The notes under the pieces: generated by a model | Told to the model about the DNA's origin: nothing | What the model saw: only the letters and a program-made list of their open reading frames with translations | Database searches by the model: none | Translations under genes and position numbers: made by a program | Shown: positions 35,819 through 47,405 of the stretch, piece by piece | How positions within the stretch are numbered: position 1 is the stretch's first letter | How the letters are laid out: each line of letters begins with the position of its first letter | Source: Klebsormidium nitens | Lineage: Eukaryota; Streptophyta; Klebsormidiophyceae; Klebsormidiales; Klebsormidiaceae | DNA: 64,000 bases | Direction of reading: 5' to 3' | Assembly (NCBI GenBank): GCA_000708835.1 | Contig: DF236997.1 | Coordinates: 196,736 to 260,735 of the forward strand

Positions 35819-38505
35819 ATGGCAGCCCAGAAGGGAGAACGGCAGCACACCGCCGCAGATCACCCAGTGGCGCCAGACTCCTCTGAGCAATATGAGATTG
35901 TTCTGTATGGAGCTCAGACTTGTCCCTTCAGTCAGCGCGCTAGAATAGCGGTCGATTCCAAGGGGCTCAAGTACGAGTACAGAGAGACGGACCCATATGC
36001 TAAGCCGGAGGATCTGCTGGCGCACAACCCCAGGGGGGCGGTGCCGACGCTAGTGCACAATGGTGAGGGACAATCAAACTCAGATCGACAGTGGTGTCAA
36101 CGGAGTCCAACTTCTAGTTTGGTGCATGCATGAGATACAGCAGCTTTTATGACAATGTGCTACATGCGGTGGTCACAGCTTTGTGCAGTAGTTCGTGGAT
36201 CGGTCTGGGTTCTTGTTTCTCAAATCAACGTAACCTTGAGTTTTGGGCGCTGCAGCTCGCTGGCTAAAATCTGCTTTTAATGCGCTGATATGAATTCCCC
36301 ATTGATCTAAGTCATCTTTGTGGGGTAGCTGCTGCGATTGGTTTCAGTGGTGAAAGAGCTCTGGCGATCAGTACCACAATCAAGAACAGCATTGCACCTT
36401 TCTGATGCTTAACTTCTGAAATGGTGGTCATATGTGGCCAGGCTGACTTTGAGTTGTAGCAATAGATTTGAGCTACTATAGTTTGTGGGTTGCCAAAACG
36501 AGACACATTCAGCGTAGAATTATAGAAACATAACAAAAAGTGGGGCGCCCGCGTGGATTTTGTCAATTTCGAGTCAGCTTAAATCTCCTGGAACATCAAC
36601 AAGTCCGATTCTTTCTCGTGTATTGTTCAGCTTTGGTTTTCTTTCCACCACGTCAATGACCACCGTGTCCCTGCAAGCGTTGAAGTCTTGGATGCTTGAA
36701 AGCTGTATCAACTATTATCTGATCTCAAGCATTGAAGAGACATTCCAGGTCGCATTCGAGTCCAATGTCACGTATTACGAAAAGGCTATAGAGAGAAGCA
36801 GAAAATCAGCCTCTCCTTGTTTGGGCTCTCCTATTAAACTTCACATCTTTAATGTTCCTCAGGTAAGAGCGTGTACGAGTCGCTGGTGGTGGTGGAGTAT
36901 GTGGACGAGGCTTGGCCAGGGGACGTGCACGGGCCGACTCTTCACTTCCTTCCGAAAAGGGACGTGCACCTACGGGCCCTGGCCAGGATCTGGACGACAT
37001 TCGTCCAGGTCAGCACCGGCGGTCCGAGCAGAGAGCTAGAATATGGCTCGGATTTAAATGAACTGTTTCAGGGCAAGGTTCAGAGAACCGTTTTAGGAAT
37101 GGCTACCAGTCTCTGGTGGAAGGTCAATTGGTTTGTTCTCTTTCGAAGGTCTTCTGCGTTGTGAAGAGGTCAATTCGGCCGGACGTGGTTTAAGGCGTCC
37201 CAGAGCACGGACTCATCGTTCAATTCTAATGGGCTTTGTTGGAAAGCACTAATTTCGGCTTGTCACATCGGTAAGCAGATACTCAGCTGTGCTCCTTTGA
37301 GGAGTGCACTTACAATCGAGACTCCAGCCCACCTTCTTGGAAATGGAAACCAAAATATGTGGAAGCCACTAAAAGCCCAGGACCAGAATGCTGAAAGCCC
37401 AGGAAAAGCACGGGACCTAAGTTTAAGGAAACTGTCGTCGCTGCCTCTCCTTCTGCCCTGAAGGCCAAGTTTGCATCATCGTCAACCAGTCATAGTGGCA
37501 ACATGTTTCTCTCCTTTGTAACGAAGGACGAATATAGTTATAGTTCGTCGTCATGTGCCGCAAACTCCATTCCGGCCGACCGCTTACCTCAGGTCAATTG
37601 GGGGGCACTTGATTCGGAACAACTTCGAAGTCACTTAACCAGCGACACTGAACGCGAACTTCAGAAAGGTTTTTGGCTCCGCCTTTTGGCTTTTCCTGTG
37701 TTACCAGCTCACGGAGATCTCCGCCTCCTTGTTGCAGGATAAGCTGGTGCGCGGTTTCTTCGACTTGTTAGCAGCTCAAGACGAGTCGGAGCAGGAAGCT
37801 CTGAAGACGAAGCTGCTCGACAGTCTGAGAGAGTGGACGAAAGCGGCCGCTGAGATCCAGTCGAGCCCAGCATCGGGGCCGTTTTTCATGGGCGAGCACT
37901 TTGGGATTGTAGACATCGCCTTCCTGCCCTTCGCTGTGAGGTACGAAGTGGGCTTGGCGAACTGCCGTTACTTGATTTTGAACTGAGGGACGAAAATGCG
38001 AGAGACTCTACGGGGGGAAAGAGAGCGGGGAAATGGCAATGCTTTGGTAAGCCGCTGTGGGATTTTGGTTGAAGGTTAGGGCTGTCGGATTGACTGCTGA
38101 TGTGATGGTGATGTCGGGAGGCGGCATGTCTCTGAGAGCTCTCGTCAGCACCCGCCCGGACAATCGGTTCTCATTCTCACGGCTCAGCAACTGTCATTCC
38201 TGGCTCACTTGATGGCATTACGAATCCACAGATTTTTCGCTTTAGCCTAAAGGTGGCTCCACTGAAGGAGCCGCTCTTCGACCTTGTTTGACAATCTGCG
38301 TGACCGCACACTCTGCAGATTCCCGGCCCTCGAACACTACCGAGGGTTCACAGTGCCGGACACCGACGAGTTTGCAGTCTACCACACATGGTTGAAAGCA
38401 GCGAGCGCGTTGCCCAGTGTTCAGTCAGCTATGCCCTCCGAAAAGGAAGTGATCGACTTCTATTCGAAGTACGCCAAACGTGACGCCACGTGGAGAGAGC
38501 CATAG
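35819..38505 (+). CDS. Glutathione S-transferase, cysteine-type (omega/lambda-like)
   Basis: Glutathione-dependent transferase or thiol oxidoreductase. Exons: 35819-36062, 36863-37008, 37738-37940, 38319-38505; 780 nt, 259 residues, all GT-AG with phases matching. The thioredoxin-fold N-terminal domain starts at about 25: IVLYGAQTCPFSQRARIAVD, with the active-site Cys about 35 in CPFSQR. It continues through HNPRGAVPTLVHNGK (cis-Pro loop) and VYESLVVVEYVDEAW, where Glu-Ser binds the glutathione gamma-glutamyl group. The helical C-terminal domain includes FMGEHFGIVDIAFLPF, the conserved N-capping box of GSTs. A catalytic Cys in place of Ser/Tyr points to omega, lambda or DHAR classes, which reduce disulfides or dehydroascorbate more than they conjugate. 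The exact class is unsettled. There is no signal or transit peptide, so it is presumably cytosolic. Confidence 0.9.
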
Positions 38506-41164
38506 ACTTGGGGCCCTGGAAGTTTTCGCGTCTAGTCATTGCACATTGAATTTGAATTGACCCCTGTGCTAAAGACTGTCCGGGTCACCAACAGATTGAT
38601 TCTTTTGTGCCGTGCTGGTAAGCTCAGTACAACGTTATTTGAGGGGTCAACGGGAGCTAGATTTGGCTGAGTCACATCCTTGTTCGCCGGCTTTGCAACC
38701 GGCCCCTCTTGACTGTTTGAAGTCAACCAATTTTCAGAGGGGAGTCGGACAGTTTGAGCTAGCGCACTTGATACATAAAAAAGATTTGGAAAAGTAGCGG
38801 TTGAGGACTGACGAAGCAACGCTGCCCTCAGTCGCTCACATTTATTCGTCCTGTCGGCCAGATGATGGCGCCTGGCACGAACTTCATGCACTTCAATGAT
38901 CCGCATGGATGGCTCATCCAGATTAAGTGGGCCGTTGTCACCAGAAAATGCGAAGCTTGATGCTCAATATGGCAGTCGGGGGCAATCTGAAATCTCCTGA
39001 TTATACCCCTCATGATTGTTCGAAATCCTGCAGCATGCATGCACGTATATCTCAGAGCCCATATGTGATGGTATATTCCTTCTTGACGGAAGTGTTGTAA
39101 ACGGTAACGGCCATCCATCTGATGTAGTATATACACGCCATGGATTATAAGCAGCATGAAAAGGCCATTGAGTTTCAAATCTATATAAGCGCTCGAGCTC
39201 TTGATCTGTCGATTCTCTCAGACAACCGGCCCATTTTGAAATTGTGCATATGCGTCCAGTGACGTCTGATGATCAGCGTCAAGTACTATAATAAACGCGT
39301 TTGACTCAGCCAACCAACTGTGTGGACGTCCTTTGTGCTACTTGTAACCACTGCAAAACACCAGGCCCTGCACAAAGATAGCTTGAGCTTTGAGTTGTGC
39401 TCATATTCTCGCATTCCTAGTGCTCAGTGCGACACCCCATTGAGGCCGTGTATCAGGACGAACGGATACGCTTCCCAACAACCCAGCTCGCTAAGGAAGT
39501 ACGGTTTAGACGTGTCTTAGTAGATAGGCTTGAACCGCATTTGATAGTTCGATGCATTTGAGCATTAAGCTTATTAAACTGTGGCACTGCTGCTTCTGGG
39601 GGGCTTCTGGCTGAAGACGTTTTCAGGATGTGCAAGAAGGCACTGCTCCTGTTTACATATTAACGTTTGGTTTTAGAGAACGGAAGCTAGCGAGTGCAGG
39701 GCGAGTGCAAGACGCGCAAGGTGGATCTGGGCGGACGATCTCCAACTTCATCGACTTTGTGTGCGTCCCGAGCAGGACAGGAACGAATAGTCCAGCCAGC
39801 TGGCAAGCTCATCATTCTTCATCCGTAGAGTACTTCCAGCTGTCGGCAGCCACGCTTGGCCATGTGATTGATCAGTCACGTAGATTTTGGATTCCTTTGC
39901 CTTTGGCCCACTCGACGATCGGCACTCAGGGGTGGCAGCTGGCGGGGCGCAACGGTCTGGTTGACGTCCCGGGTGCTTTCAGCGGAAGCCGCGCGGCCAG
40001 CGTTATGTGCCACTCACAAGTTGCGCGAGACACAGCCATCGCATCCGCGCATTCAAACTGGCCACGAGTCTGACGAGTGCCAACAGCGCAATACTGCAAT
40101 ACATCAATGATCTTGGCGCAGTCAGCTGGGTGAATCTTAATCACCAGAATGCGCACTGCGCTTCTGCAAGTAAGACAATAGGCAGAGCGCCCTGCTGCCA
40201 GCAAGCGTAACCATCGAATGATGACCTCGCCAACGGCGTCCCGGTGTTAGGTCTCTTCTTCGACTGGCTCCCACCACACCGCGCCATGGTTGCCACCACA
40301 TGGTGTGCAACCGCCTGTATGACCAAACCGCTGCTGGCCAGCTGGCATTTCTTTTTTGCCGAGCGTCGCGTGCTGGCCTGTGATGCGGCCGGTTGACTAC
40401 AAAAGGGACCGGGATACTCTCCAAGGTTGGGTGTCAAATTCTGGCCTGCACAAAGCAACCTACCTAAATCTAGAGCCTCCGGTGCTTGAACCTGCTTGAA
40501 CCGACCACTTTAGTACAGGATCCAAGGCCCGGGGCATTTGTATCCGGCCTCCGCCAAGGCCACCGGGGACATTTTCCTAATACCTGGGAAGTTCTACCGG
40601 CGAATCAGCCAGCAGCGCCTAACACGCTGCTTGATTCGCTGATAGCAACACGTGGTTCACATGGAGCTGAGACCTCAGTTGCATGCTAGCTGTGCACTGT
40701 GCAATCATACTGGGTATAGTTCTAGCAGGCAGCTGTTCAAACCCTAATTTTGAAGCGCAGCACACACGGCTTCGCAACTCATCCTTGCAAACGGGCCTTG
40801 GCGAAGGATGCAAGAACCATAATACCGACGTAGGGTGCCGCGCCTTCCTCTTCGAATGTGTTGGAAAGAATCTAGCTGAGAGGCGATCAGGCAGGGTCCA
40901 GCAGATTGTTGCAGTACGTTAGCCTATGCAGGTCAAGAGTAGGAGCCCTGATGCTTGAGCAATCGTGGACCAGTCCTTGTGCAATAAAGAGAGCGAACTT
41001 CCTAGGCTGGCAGCCTTGCTTGTTCGTTGGTGGCTTCCTGCCCAAGCCAAATTTGTTGGAAGGAACGTTTGAAGAAACACGGTGTGGGATCTGCTTCGCT
41101 TTGTGACATTTGCCTCCAGCTTCTGTGATTGTCCAGAGTCTCTGGTGAGGTAGAGAGACGCACC
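38506..41164. other. Intergenic, no gene recognised
   Basis: About 2.7 kb between the GST stop and the MYB start. Scattered frames of 60-150 codons (for example 39630-40073 plus and 40137-40458 minus) overlap on opposite strands and have no recognisable motif, acceptable splice context or family match. The distal part should hold the MYB promoter and 5' UTR. Confidence 0.4.
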
Positions 41165-44100
41165 ATGGTCAAGAATAAAATGGGAGTACTCGAGCTGGTG
41201 CATTCATCTCGTCAAGTCCCAGATAAGTCCTCATCAGAGGATGAGGGCCTTTGCTCACAATGGCAAGAGCAGGTGAGAGGAGAACCTCTTCCCACTGCTG
41301 AGGAGGTTGGGACTTACAGTTTGCACATTTTTGTTACTTTGTGGCCATCACGCTTCCTTCCGGGCCAGGACTTTTGAGAACCATGTGCTGCCATGAAAAT
41401 GGAGCTTAGAGTGAGAGCCTGAAGCAGTTCTCATAAAGCAAGCCACAATTAGGTCCTGGTATGAGCCAGAGTAAACTCGACTTGCAGTTGTTGTGGCTTG
41501 TTGGCTATCTCTTTACGAGAGCGACTCTGGTTTATCCAAGTCCAGAACATGCCTTGGGCCTCCCAAATCCAGAAATTGAGCAAGCAACAATCATGAGGAA
41601 TGACTGCGCCAAGCCATCACTTCAGGAGTCAGCTTGATGCCCGCCGCTTGATTTGTAACACGAACACTTTGTGTGCTGCAGGAAGATGAAATCCTGAAGG
41701 AGCTGGTGAAGAGGCATGGAAGTAAAAAGTGAGCGACATGCCTAGCTAGCCGTCTACTATTCACGTCAAACACGGACTGCAACTTGGAACAGCCGTGAGA
41801 GCAGCGGCTAGAACTTGTGTAATAAGCAGGCAAAACAAGACTCTGCAATGCAATGACATGGAGACAAGTTCTAAAGAGTACACATGGTTTGGCGGAGCAA
41901 CCAAGCAGATGTCAAACAACAAAGGTCTGTGTGGCCCGAACAGTTGGGGTCTCATGGCACAACACCAGCCTTGACTCGGGAGCAGGAGGACTGCATAACC
42001 CTGAATGCAAGGACGCTGATAGATGTCACCCGGTAGCTGAAAGCGCCATCCCTACTGCTCAGTGCTTGGCCTTCTAGTCGAGAAACACCCGCTGCTGCTT
42101 GGTGCCAATGCTGGAAAGACTTCTCTCAACCTCCCTTCTTGTTATTGACTCGCTACCTTGTACAAGTGTACTCTTCATCCGCACTGCAAGTTGTTGGCAG
42201 TGTATCAGAGTGTTAGCCGCTGACACCAGCACATGTCTTGCCCCAGGTGGGACCTAGTTGCGGCACGCCTCCCGGGCCGCTCTGCTCCAGACTGCAAAGA
42301 GCGGTGGCATGCGCAGCTGCACGCGTCCATGAACAAGAGCAGCTGGACAGAGGAGGAGGACAAGAAGCTGCTGGAGGCGAGGAAGGAGTGCGGCAACAAG
42401 TGGATGGAGATTGCGCAACGAGTACCAGGAAGGTGAGGGATAAGGGCCGGGCCCCAGGTGCAACATGTACGGAAATACCACTCTGGCAAAGGGATCGCTT
42501 GGCTGCTTGATTCTTTCTAGCTCGAAGTAGGGGCCTGAGGGTTGCTTGAGTAGACCAAATGGAGGGCATGGGTTAATGTAAGGAACCAAGGAAACGGGAA
42601 GGAATTTCAGTAGCGCAACCAGTCGGCACTAGTACTTCTATGGTGCGTCACAATTTTCAGCTCTTGCCTGTCCAGCTGAAAATGTAATGGATAAAAGTGG
42701 GGCTGTCAAGGGCCTTTCAACACTGAGCATTTACCAGGATTGAAAGGACAAACAGCTACCTATGATCGAAGGGATCAACTAGCACAGCCTTCATGTAAGA
42801 TAGTTAGCTTTGCAAGGTTTTTGCTGACTCTCATATTGCCCCTGCGCTCGTGCAGAACTGACAACGCCGTTAAGAACCGGTACCAAGCACTGAAACGGCG
42901 GCAGGCCGAAGAGGCTTCCGCAGCGGCAGGTCCAGTGCCAACCACCACAGCTGCTGCGCCCGGCTTTTTGATGGGGCCGCCGGAGCCCCAGCAACCCAGG
43001 CAGAAGAGGAAGTACACAAAACGGGCGGTGGTAAACAAGGAGCCTCTCGGCGTCATCGCTGAGGAAGACCTTCCCATAGGGTGAGTTCAACGCTCGATTT
43101 GGTCAATCATGAGAGTAGGTCTGAGGGCCAGCCGTGGACTCAAAACGGGTGCGTTTCAAGCAGACGATAGGGTCCATGCCCGGTTCCTTCTTGGTATCTT
43201 TTGCAGAGCAAGAGTGCTTAAATTGCAGAGCCTCTATTTCGAATTTTTGACAGGGACCTAAGTCGCTGTATTGAGAGATCTAAGTTGGTGTCGACTTGTC
43301 CTTTTGCAGGCCCTCCACTTCAGGGAGCGGCTTCAGCCATGCCGACAAGAAGCCGTGCATTCGGCCAGACTTGTCCATCCAGATCCCTTCCACCAGCTCC
43401 GCGGCTCCAGTCCTCCCTCTTGGTAAGGACTCTACTGCAAACGCAAAGCTTGGTTAGAGCAGTGCTAAGGGAGCCAACACACTTAATAGTGCATACCGAT
43501 GAGGCTTCCAAAAGTCCAGAATGATCTCGAAATCAATACGGCCGTTGAAATATTGTCACGTCGCTTTCTGCAGCTGTGGGCCCCCCTGTCATCCCGGAAC
43601 CACTAGCGTACTCCTTCCCTGGGAGAATGACTCCCAACATGATGTCCAGCGAAGCGGTGAGGTTGCTTTTCGAACTCGCAAATCTTGCCTCTCCTCCTCC
43701 GTTGAAGCAGCTCGGGCCAATTGTTGGGTGATCCATGGCGATGAAAGGTAACGCGAATCCGCATCCAGGACTTTGCAAGACCGCTCTCGCATTCTCGCCT
43801 GCTGGCACCGAGTTCGATTGGAAGCCCACGAGTGAGAGAGTCGACTGCTCAATCCGTCGCATATCGCTGACAGGCATGCTTCGCCGTCTGCAGATCCAGC
43901 AGCTCTTCTGCAGCTCCATGACGGACACACCCAGGGAGTCGATCGACATGGAGGAGGTAAACCCAAGCCTCTAACGATTGTCCCAGATCCAAGCTCGACA
44001 GAGCCCCCGAGCTGCCACGTGCATCATCGGTGCCCGCAAGTCTTACGGCATGGCTTCGCAGCATGCAAGCTTCGGGGCTTTGGCCCGGGGAAGCACACAA

Positions 44101-45297
44101 AAGGTTTGGAGCTGGCTTTTCTGCGCGCTTTCAGCCGTCAAGTCGTAAGCTTTCTGCCGATTTTCCTGATCAGGTCATGGGGTGGCTCACGGCACAGACG
44201 CCGACCCCCAGCACGCACTATCCCGGCACCGCCAGCGGCACCGCCAACAGCTCCCTCGCCTCTAGTTCCTTCCCCTCTGCCAGCAACACCCCCGCCAGGC
44301 TCACCCCCTCTCCCGGAAACATGGCCGGGTTCAAGTTCACCGGTCCCTCCCCGCGCCAGCTGATGTCGTCGGTACATGCAGCGGCTGACGATCGCAGGGG
44401 GTTTGCGTTAGGTGAGCACTTTGCGGGCTTGTCACTATTTCGTACGCGGCTGTTAACGGAAGTAGGTTAAGAATATATTGTCAGTGTTACGGAGGGTAAT
44501 GAGTCGTGTTGCGAGGATTCAAGGCATGGTCCCCATCGGTAGTCGGCTTCTAACATTTCAAGTGCAGTTAGCAGAGTTGGCCACCGTTTCTCACCTCCGA
44601 AGTCACAGACAAAGCGATGGTTACAAAGTCATCATGCTGACGTGCGCTTCTCCTGTGGCCGTCTTTGAAGCACTTCGCAGCGCGTACGGCCACGGGGAGG
44701 CTGTACACATTTCGAAATACTTGAGTACTGCCCTCGCTGACTCGTCTAAGAGTGAATACAATTTTGCCAGCTGATGATTGTGTCGAAAGCATTTATAGCT
44801 CCAGAAGTGACGCTTTGAAAAGAGCATGTCGTGACCTGTAATGTGCGTAACTGTGCAGGGCACAGCCCGGCCAACCTGATGGGCCCGTCGCTGAACGTGA
44901 GCGAACTCGAGGATCTGGTGCGCCTTCTCTCGGGTTCGGAAGGAGCCGAGCCGCCGGCTTTTGGCGGATACGCGGATCTGCCGCGGAGAGGCGATGGTAA
45001 GTTGGGACACCTCGGTTTGCGCTTTACGGATTGTGCAGCGCCGTGGATGTGGTGCATGTTCGATGGATTTCTGCGGAGTAAGGCTCTAGGGACAGAAGAC
45101 TAGTGGACACAGAAGAGAGGCGAAACGGTTTCAGAGCAGGCACTTGGCTCGATGGGTGAAGGCTCTCTGTTGCGGCTAAGCCCTTCAATCTGCTGGTCTG
45201 CTGACGGCAAAAGGCAACCAGTGTGATAGGACTGAAGCATTAGTCAACGGTTGCTGCAGGGACTCCTCGTGCACTCATGCGTAGAGCAAACCTGTAG
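41165..45297 (+). CDS. Atypical R2R3-MYB transcription factor, FOUR LIPS/MYB88-like
   Basis: DNA-binding regulator. Exons: 41165-41272, 41682-41728, 42247-42432, 42856-43080, 43310-43422, 43574-43656, 43894-43956, 44174-44411, 44859-44996, 45260-45297; 1239 nt, about 412 residues. R2 is CSQWQEQEDEILKELVKRHG then KKWDLVAARLPG and CKERWHAQL (three spaced Trp). R3 is SSWTEEEDKKLLEARKECGN, KWMEIAQRVPGR and TDNAVKNRYQALKRR. A Trp, not Phe/Ile, opens R3 and the linker differs from ordinary R2R3 MYBs. Both fit the FLP/MYB88 branch, which controls stomatal-lineage divisions in land plants. A Lys/Arg-rich stretch (QKRKYTKRA) follows. The tail is Ser/Pro-rich with IPSTSSAAPVLPLG and SPGNMAGFKFTGPSPR. 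The sixth exon may extend to about 43722 (VRLLFELANLASPPPLKQLG is open and coding-like); that junction is unresolved, and the last exon is tentative. Confidence 0.82.
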
Positions 45298-46183
45298 CGG
45301 GAAAGGAAGCGATATTCCTTTCAAGTGCTTACGAGCCTCCGCTGCTTTCCTCATGCTGCAGGTCTCGATTCCTTCCAGACGATGGGAAGCACCCACAATT
45401 TCTCTTTCATGGGCATGGAGAGTACCCGGGGGCCGAGTTTTGACCACCTCAGCCACGGTTCTCTGTTCACACGGCCCTCTTTTGATGATAAGATCAGGTG
45501 ATTGACTGCGGTAGAGCAAGCATCTGTCCATTTGTTAATTGCCCCGGCTCTCCGGGTGAGTCACCTGAAGGTGACTGATTCTGGCCGGTGCAGAGCTGCA
45601 GAGTAGAGACCAGGTTTGAAAGTGAAACGATGATGATAGCTAGACGGGGTAGTATTTATTGCGCTGCAATCGTGCTTTGGAATGCAATACCGGGTTAGGT
45701 TAAGTTTGAATACGGAAGACCTCCAGGTGTAGGTTTTCCAAATCTCCAGGTAATTCTTCAAAAGTGAATCAGGTTTGGTCATTGAATCCAAAGGTGAGCC
45801 TCACGAAGAAGGCGGCCGGCTGAAACATTGAACTCTGGCACAGTAGAGAAACAACCAGGTGCACCATCACTGTAAGCAAGCAAGCCGCTTGCAACGAAAA
45901 AGCTATGCTTCACTGCAAGCACCCATTTCTGCACTTTTGAGTCTTGTTGCACGTTGCAGAGCATTGTCGTCGTAAAACATAACGCAACGCGGACCTAGGG
46001 AAGTAGATGGTGCCCTCAACCGAATTCGATCAATCACAAACATATTGATGTACTCATGGTCGATCTCAGGCACGAGTCACCTCCATTTTTCTTCAAAAAC
46101 GAACTCGGTGTACCTTGTGATAGTGGCAGATCCCTAGGCGCGGCGGGGCCTTAGCATATATCAGCATGTTTTGACGGGGTGTT

Positions 46184-46282
46184 GACATGGATGCTCGAGT
46201 TTTACCTTTTAAGTTTGAAGATCTTGATGGTATTGACGTGGTACGGACATGGATACTCGATCATATAATATTTCAAGTTTGA
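46184..46282 (+). repeat. Imperfect direct repeat, period 62 bp
   Basis: GACATGGATGCTCGA followed by AAGTTTGAA (46184-46219) recurs as GACATGGATACTCGA followed by AAGTTTGAA (46246-46282). The units are separated by a similar A/T-rich segment. No function is evident. Confidence 0.6.
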
Positions 46283-46875
46283 AATCCAATGATATCTGCT
46301 GGGTCACGTGATGAACATGTTGCAGCGCACTGTGTACAATGTTGACCTAGACAAACTTTCCAGATCGTAGCTTGATTCTTAGAGCTAAAACATTGATCAC
46401 GTCAAGATGATGGTCACGACGTTGATTAGAACCGCGCAGATATGCGCGAGATATACGGGCAGAGGCATAGGCGGCTGCAGTGGAGGCCATCGGCCCGGGA
46501 ATTGAGAAATCATTGAATGAGCTCGAAGATCGAACGTCATAAAATCTATCGTTCTATGTCTTTCTTACACATGCTTTCAGTTGAGCAAAGATTGGAAAGA
46601 GCACCGTACATCGCAACCACTTGAATGACTCGGTGAAGGTCAGCTTCATGTTTCGATTTCATTGTAAATTGACTCTGTTCTTTGTTGCTAGGAAGTGAAA
46701 GCCAATGGATCGGATCGTGAGGTAAGAATCCGGCTAGTTTAATCTTCCATCACAATATCATGTCAAAATGTAACACTTTTCCTCTGCCACCTTTCCTTTT
46801 CACTTTGTCATCTGGTAGGTCCAAAGAACAGGAGAAACCGACCGACCATCTCGCTTTCCAGCTCTCAATCTCAGA

Positions 46876-47040
46876 NNNNNNNNNNNNNNNNNNNNNNNNN
46901 NNNNNNNNNNNNNNNNNNNNNNNNNNNNNNNNNNNNNNNNNNNNNNNNNNNNNNNNNNNNNNNNNNNNNNNNNNNNNNNNNNNNNNNNNNNNNNNNNNNN
47001 NNNNNNNNNNNNNNNNNNNNNNNNNNNNNNNNNNNNNNNN
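46876..47040. other. Assembly gap (165 N)
   Basis: Undetermined bases. Whatever lies here, possibly part of the SecA promoter or a repeat that blocked assembly, cannot be read. Confidence 1.
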
Positions 47041-47405
47041 CATGGGCTCGCCTGAGTTGTGAAGGACTCCAGGTTCCGCCATTCGACGGCTGAGAATTTA
47101 ACTTCAACACACGATGCTTTGGAGGTTGCTGTTCTTTGTGTAACGCGTGGCATCTGCAGAGGGAGCCGCGTCTCTCCCAATCACAGTCGAGCAAACTGCT
47201 GACCTGTCACATTGTGGATGCGAGCTAGTTGCCCAGGCCTTCTTCCTTTGCTGCTCGCAGGGAAACGCTGCGCAGCATTGCCGTTGGCGTTGCCGGCGTT
47301 GGCTGTTGCGCACCAAGTAGCGCTACCTACATAATACTAACAGTAGGGGGGTGCGTATTGCTCTTTTGTGTCTCCTAAACCTGCACTTAGAGTAAACCTA
47401 GCAAA

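Larger units (their letters stand above)
45298..47405. other. Intergenic with assembly gap, no gene recognised
   Basis: Between the MYB stop and the SecA start. It includes a run of 165 N (46876-47040) and an imperfect direct repeat (46184-46282). Open frames that cross the N run are artefacts. The 5' region of SecA, about 47041-47405, carries no coding signal and is presumably promoter and 5' UTR. Confidence 0.5.

Noticed and set aside
39630-40458. Cluster of 80-147-codon frames on both strands
   Set aside because: No motif, no splice-consistent extension, and strands overlap each other; treated as chance open frames in intergenic DNA.
42205-42589. Three minus-strand frames of 94-118 codons
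   Set aside because: They are antisense shadows of the MYB repeat exon at 42247-42432, which has clear MYB motifs and matching splice phases.
46750-47194. Open frames crossing the run of N
   Set aside because: They exist only because undetermined bases do not create stops; the readable ends show no coding signal.
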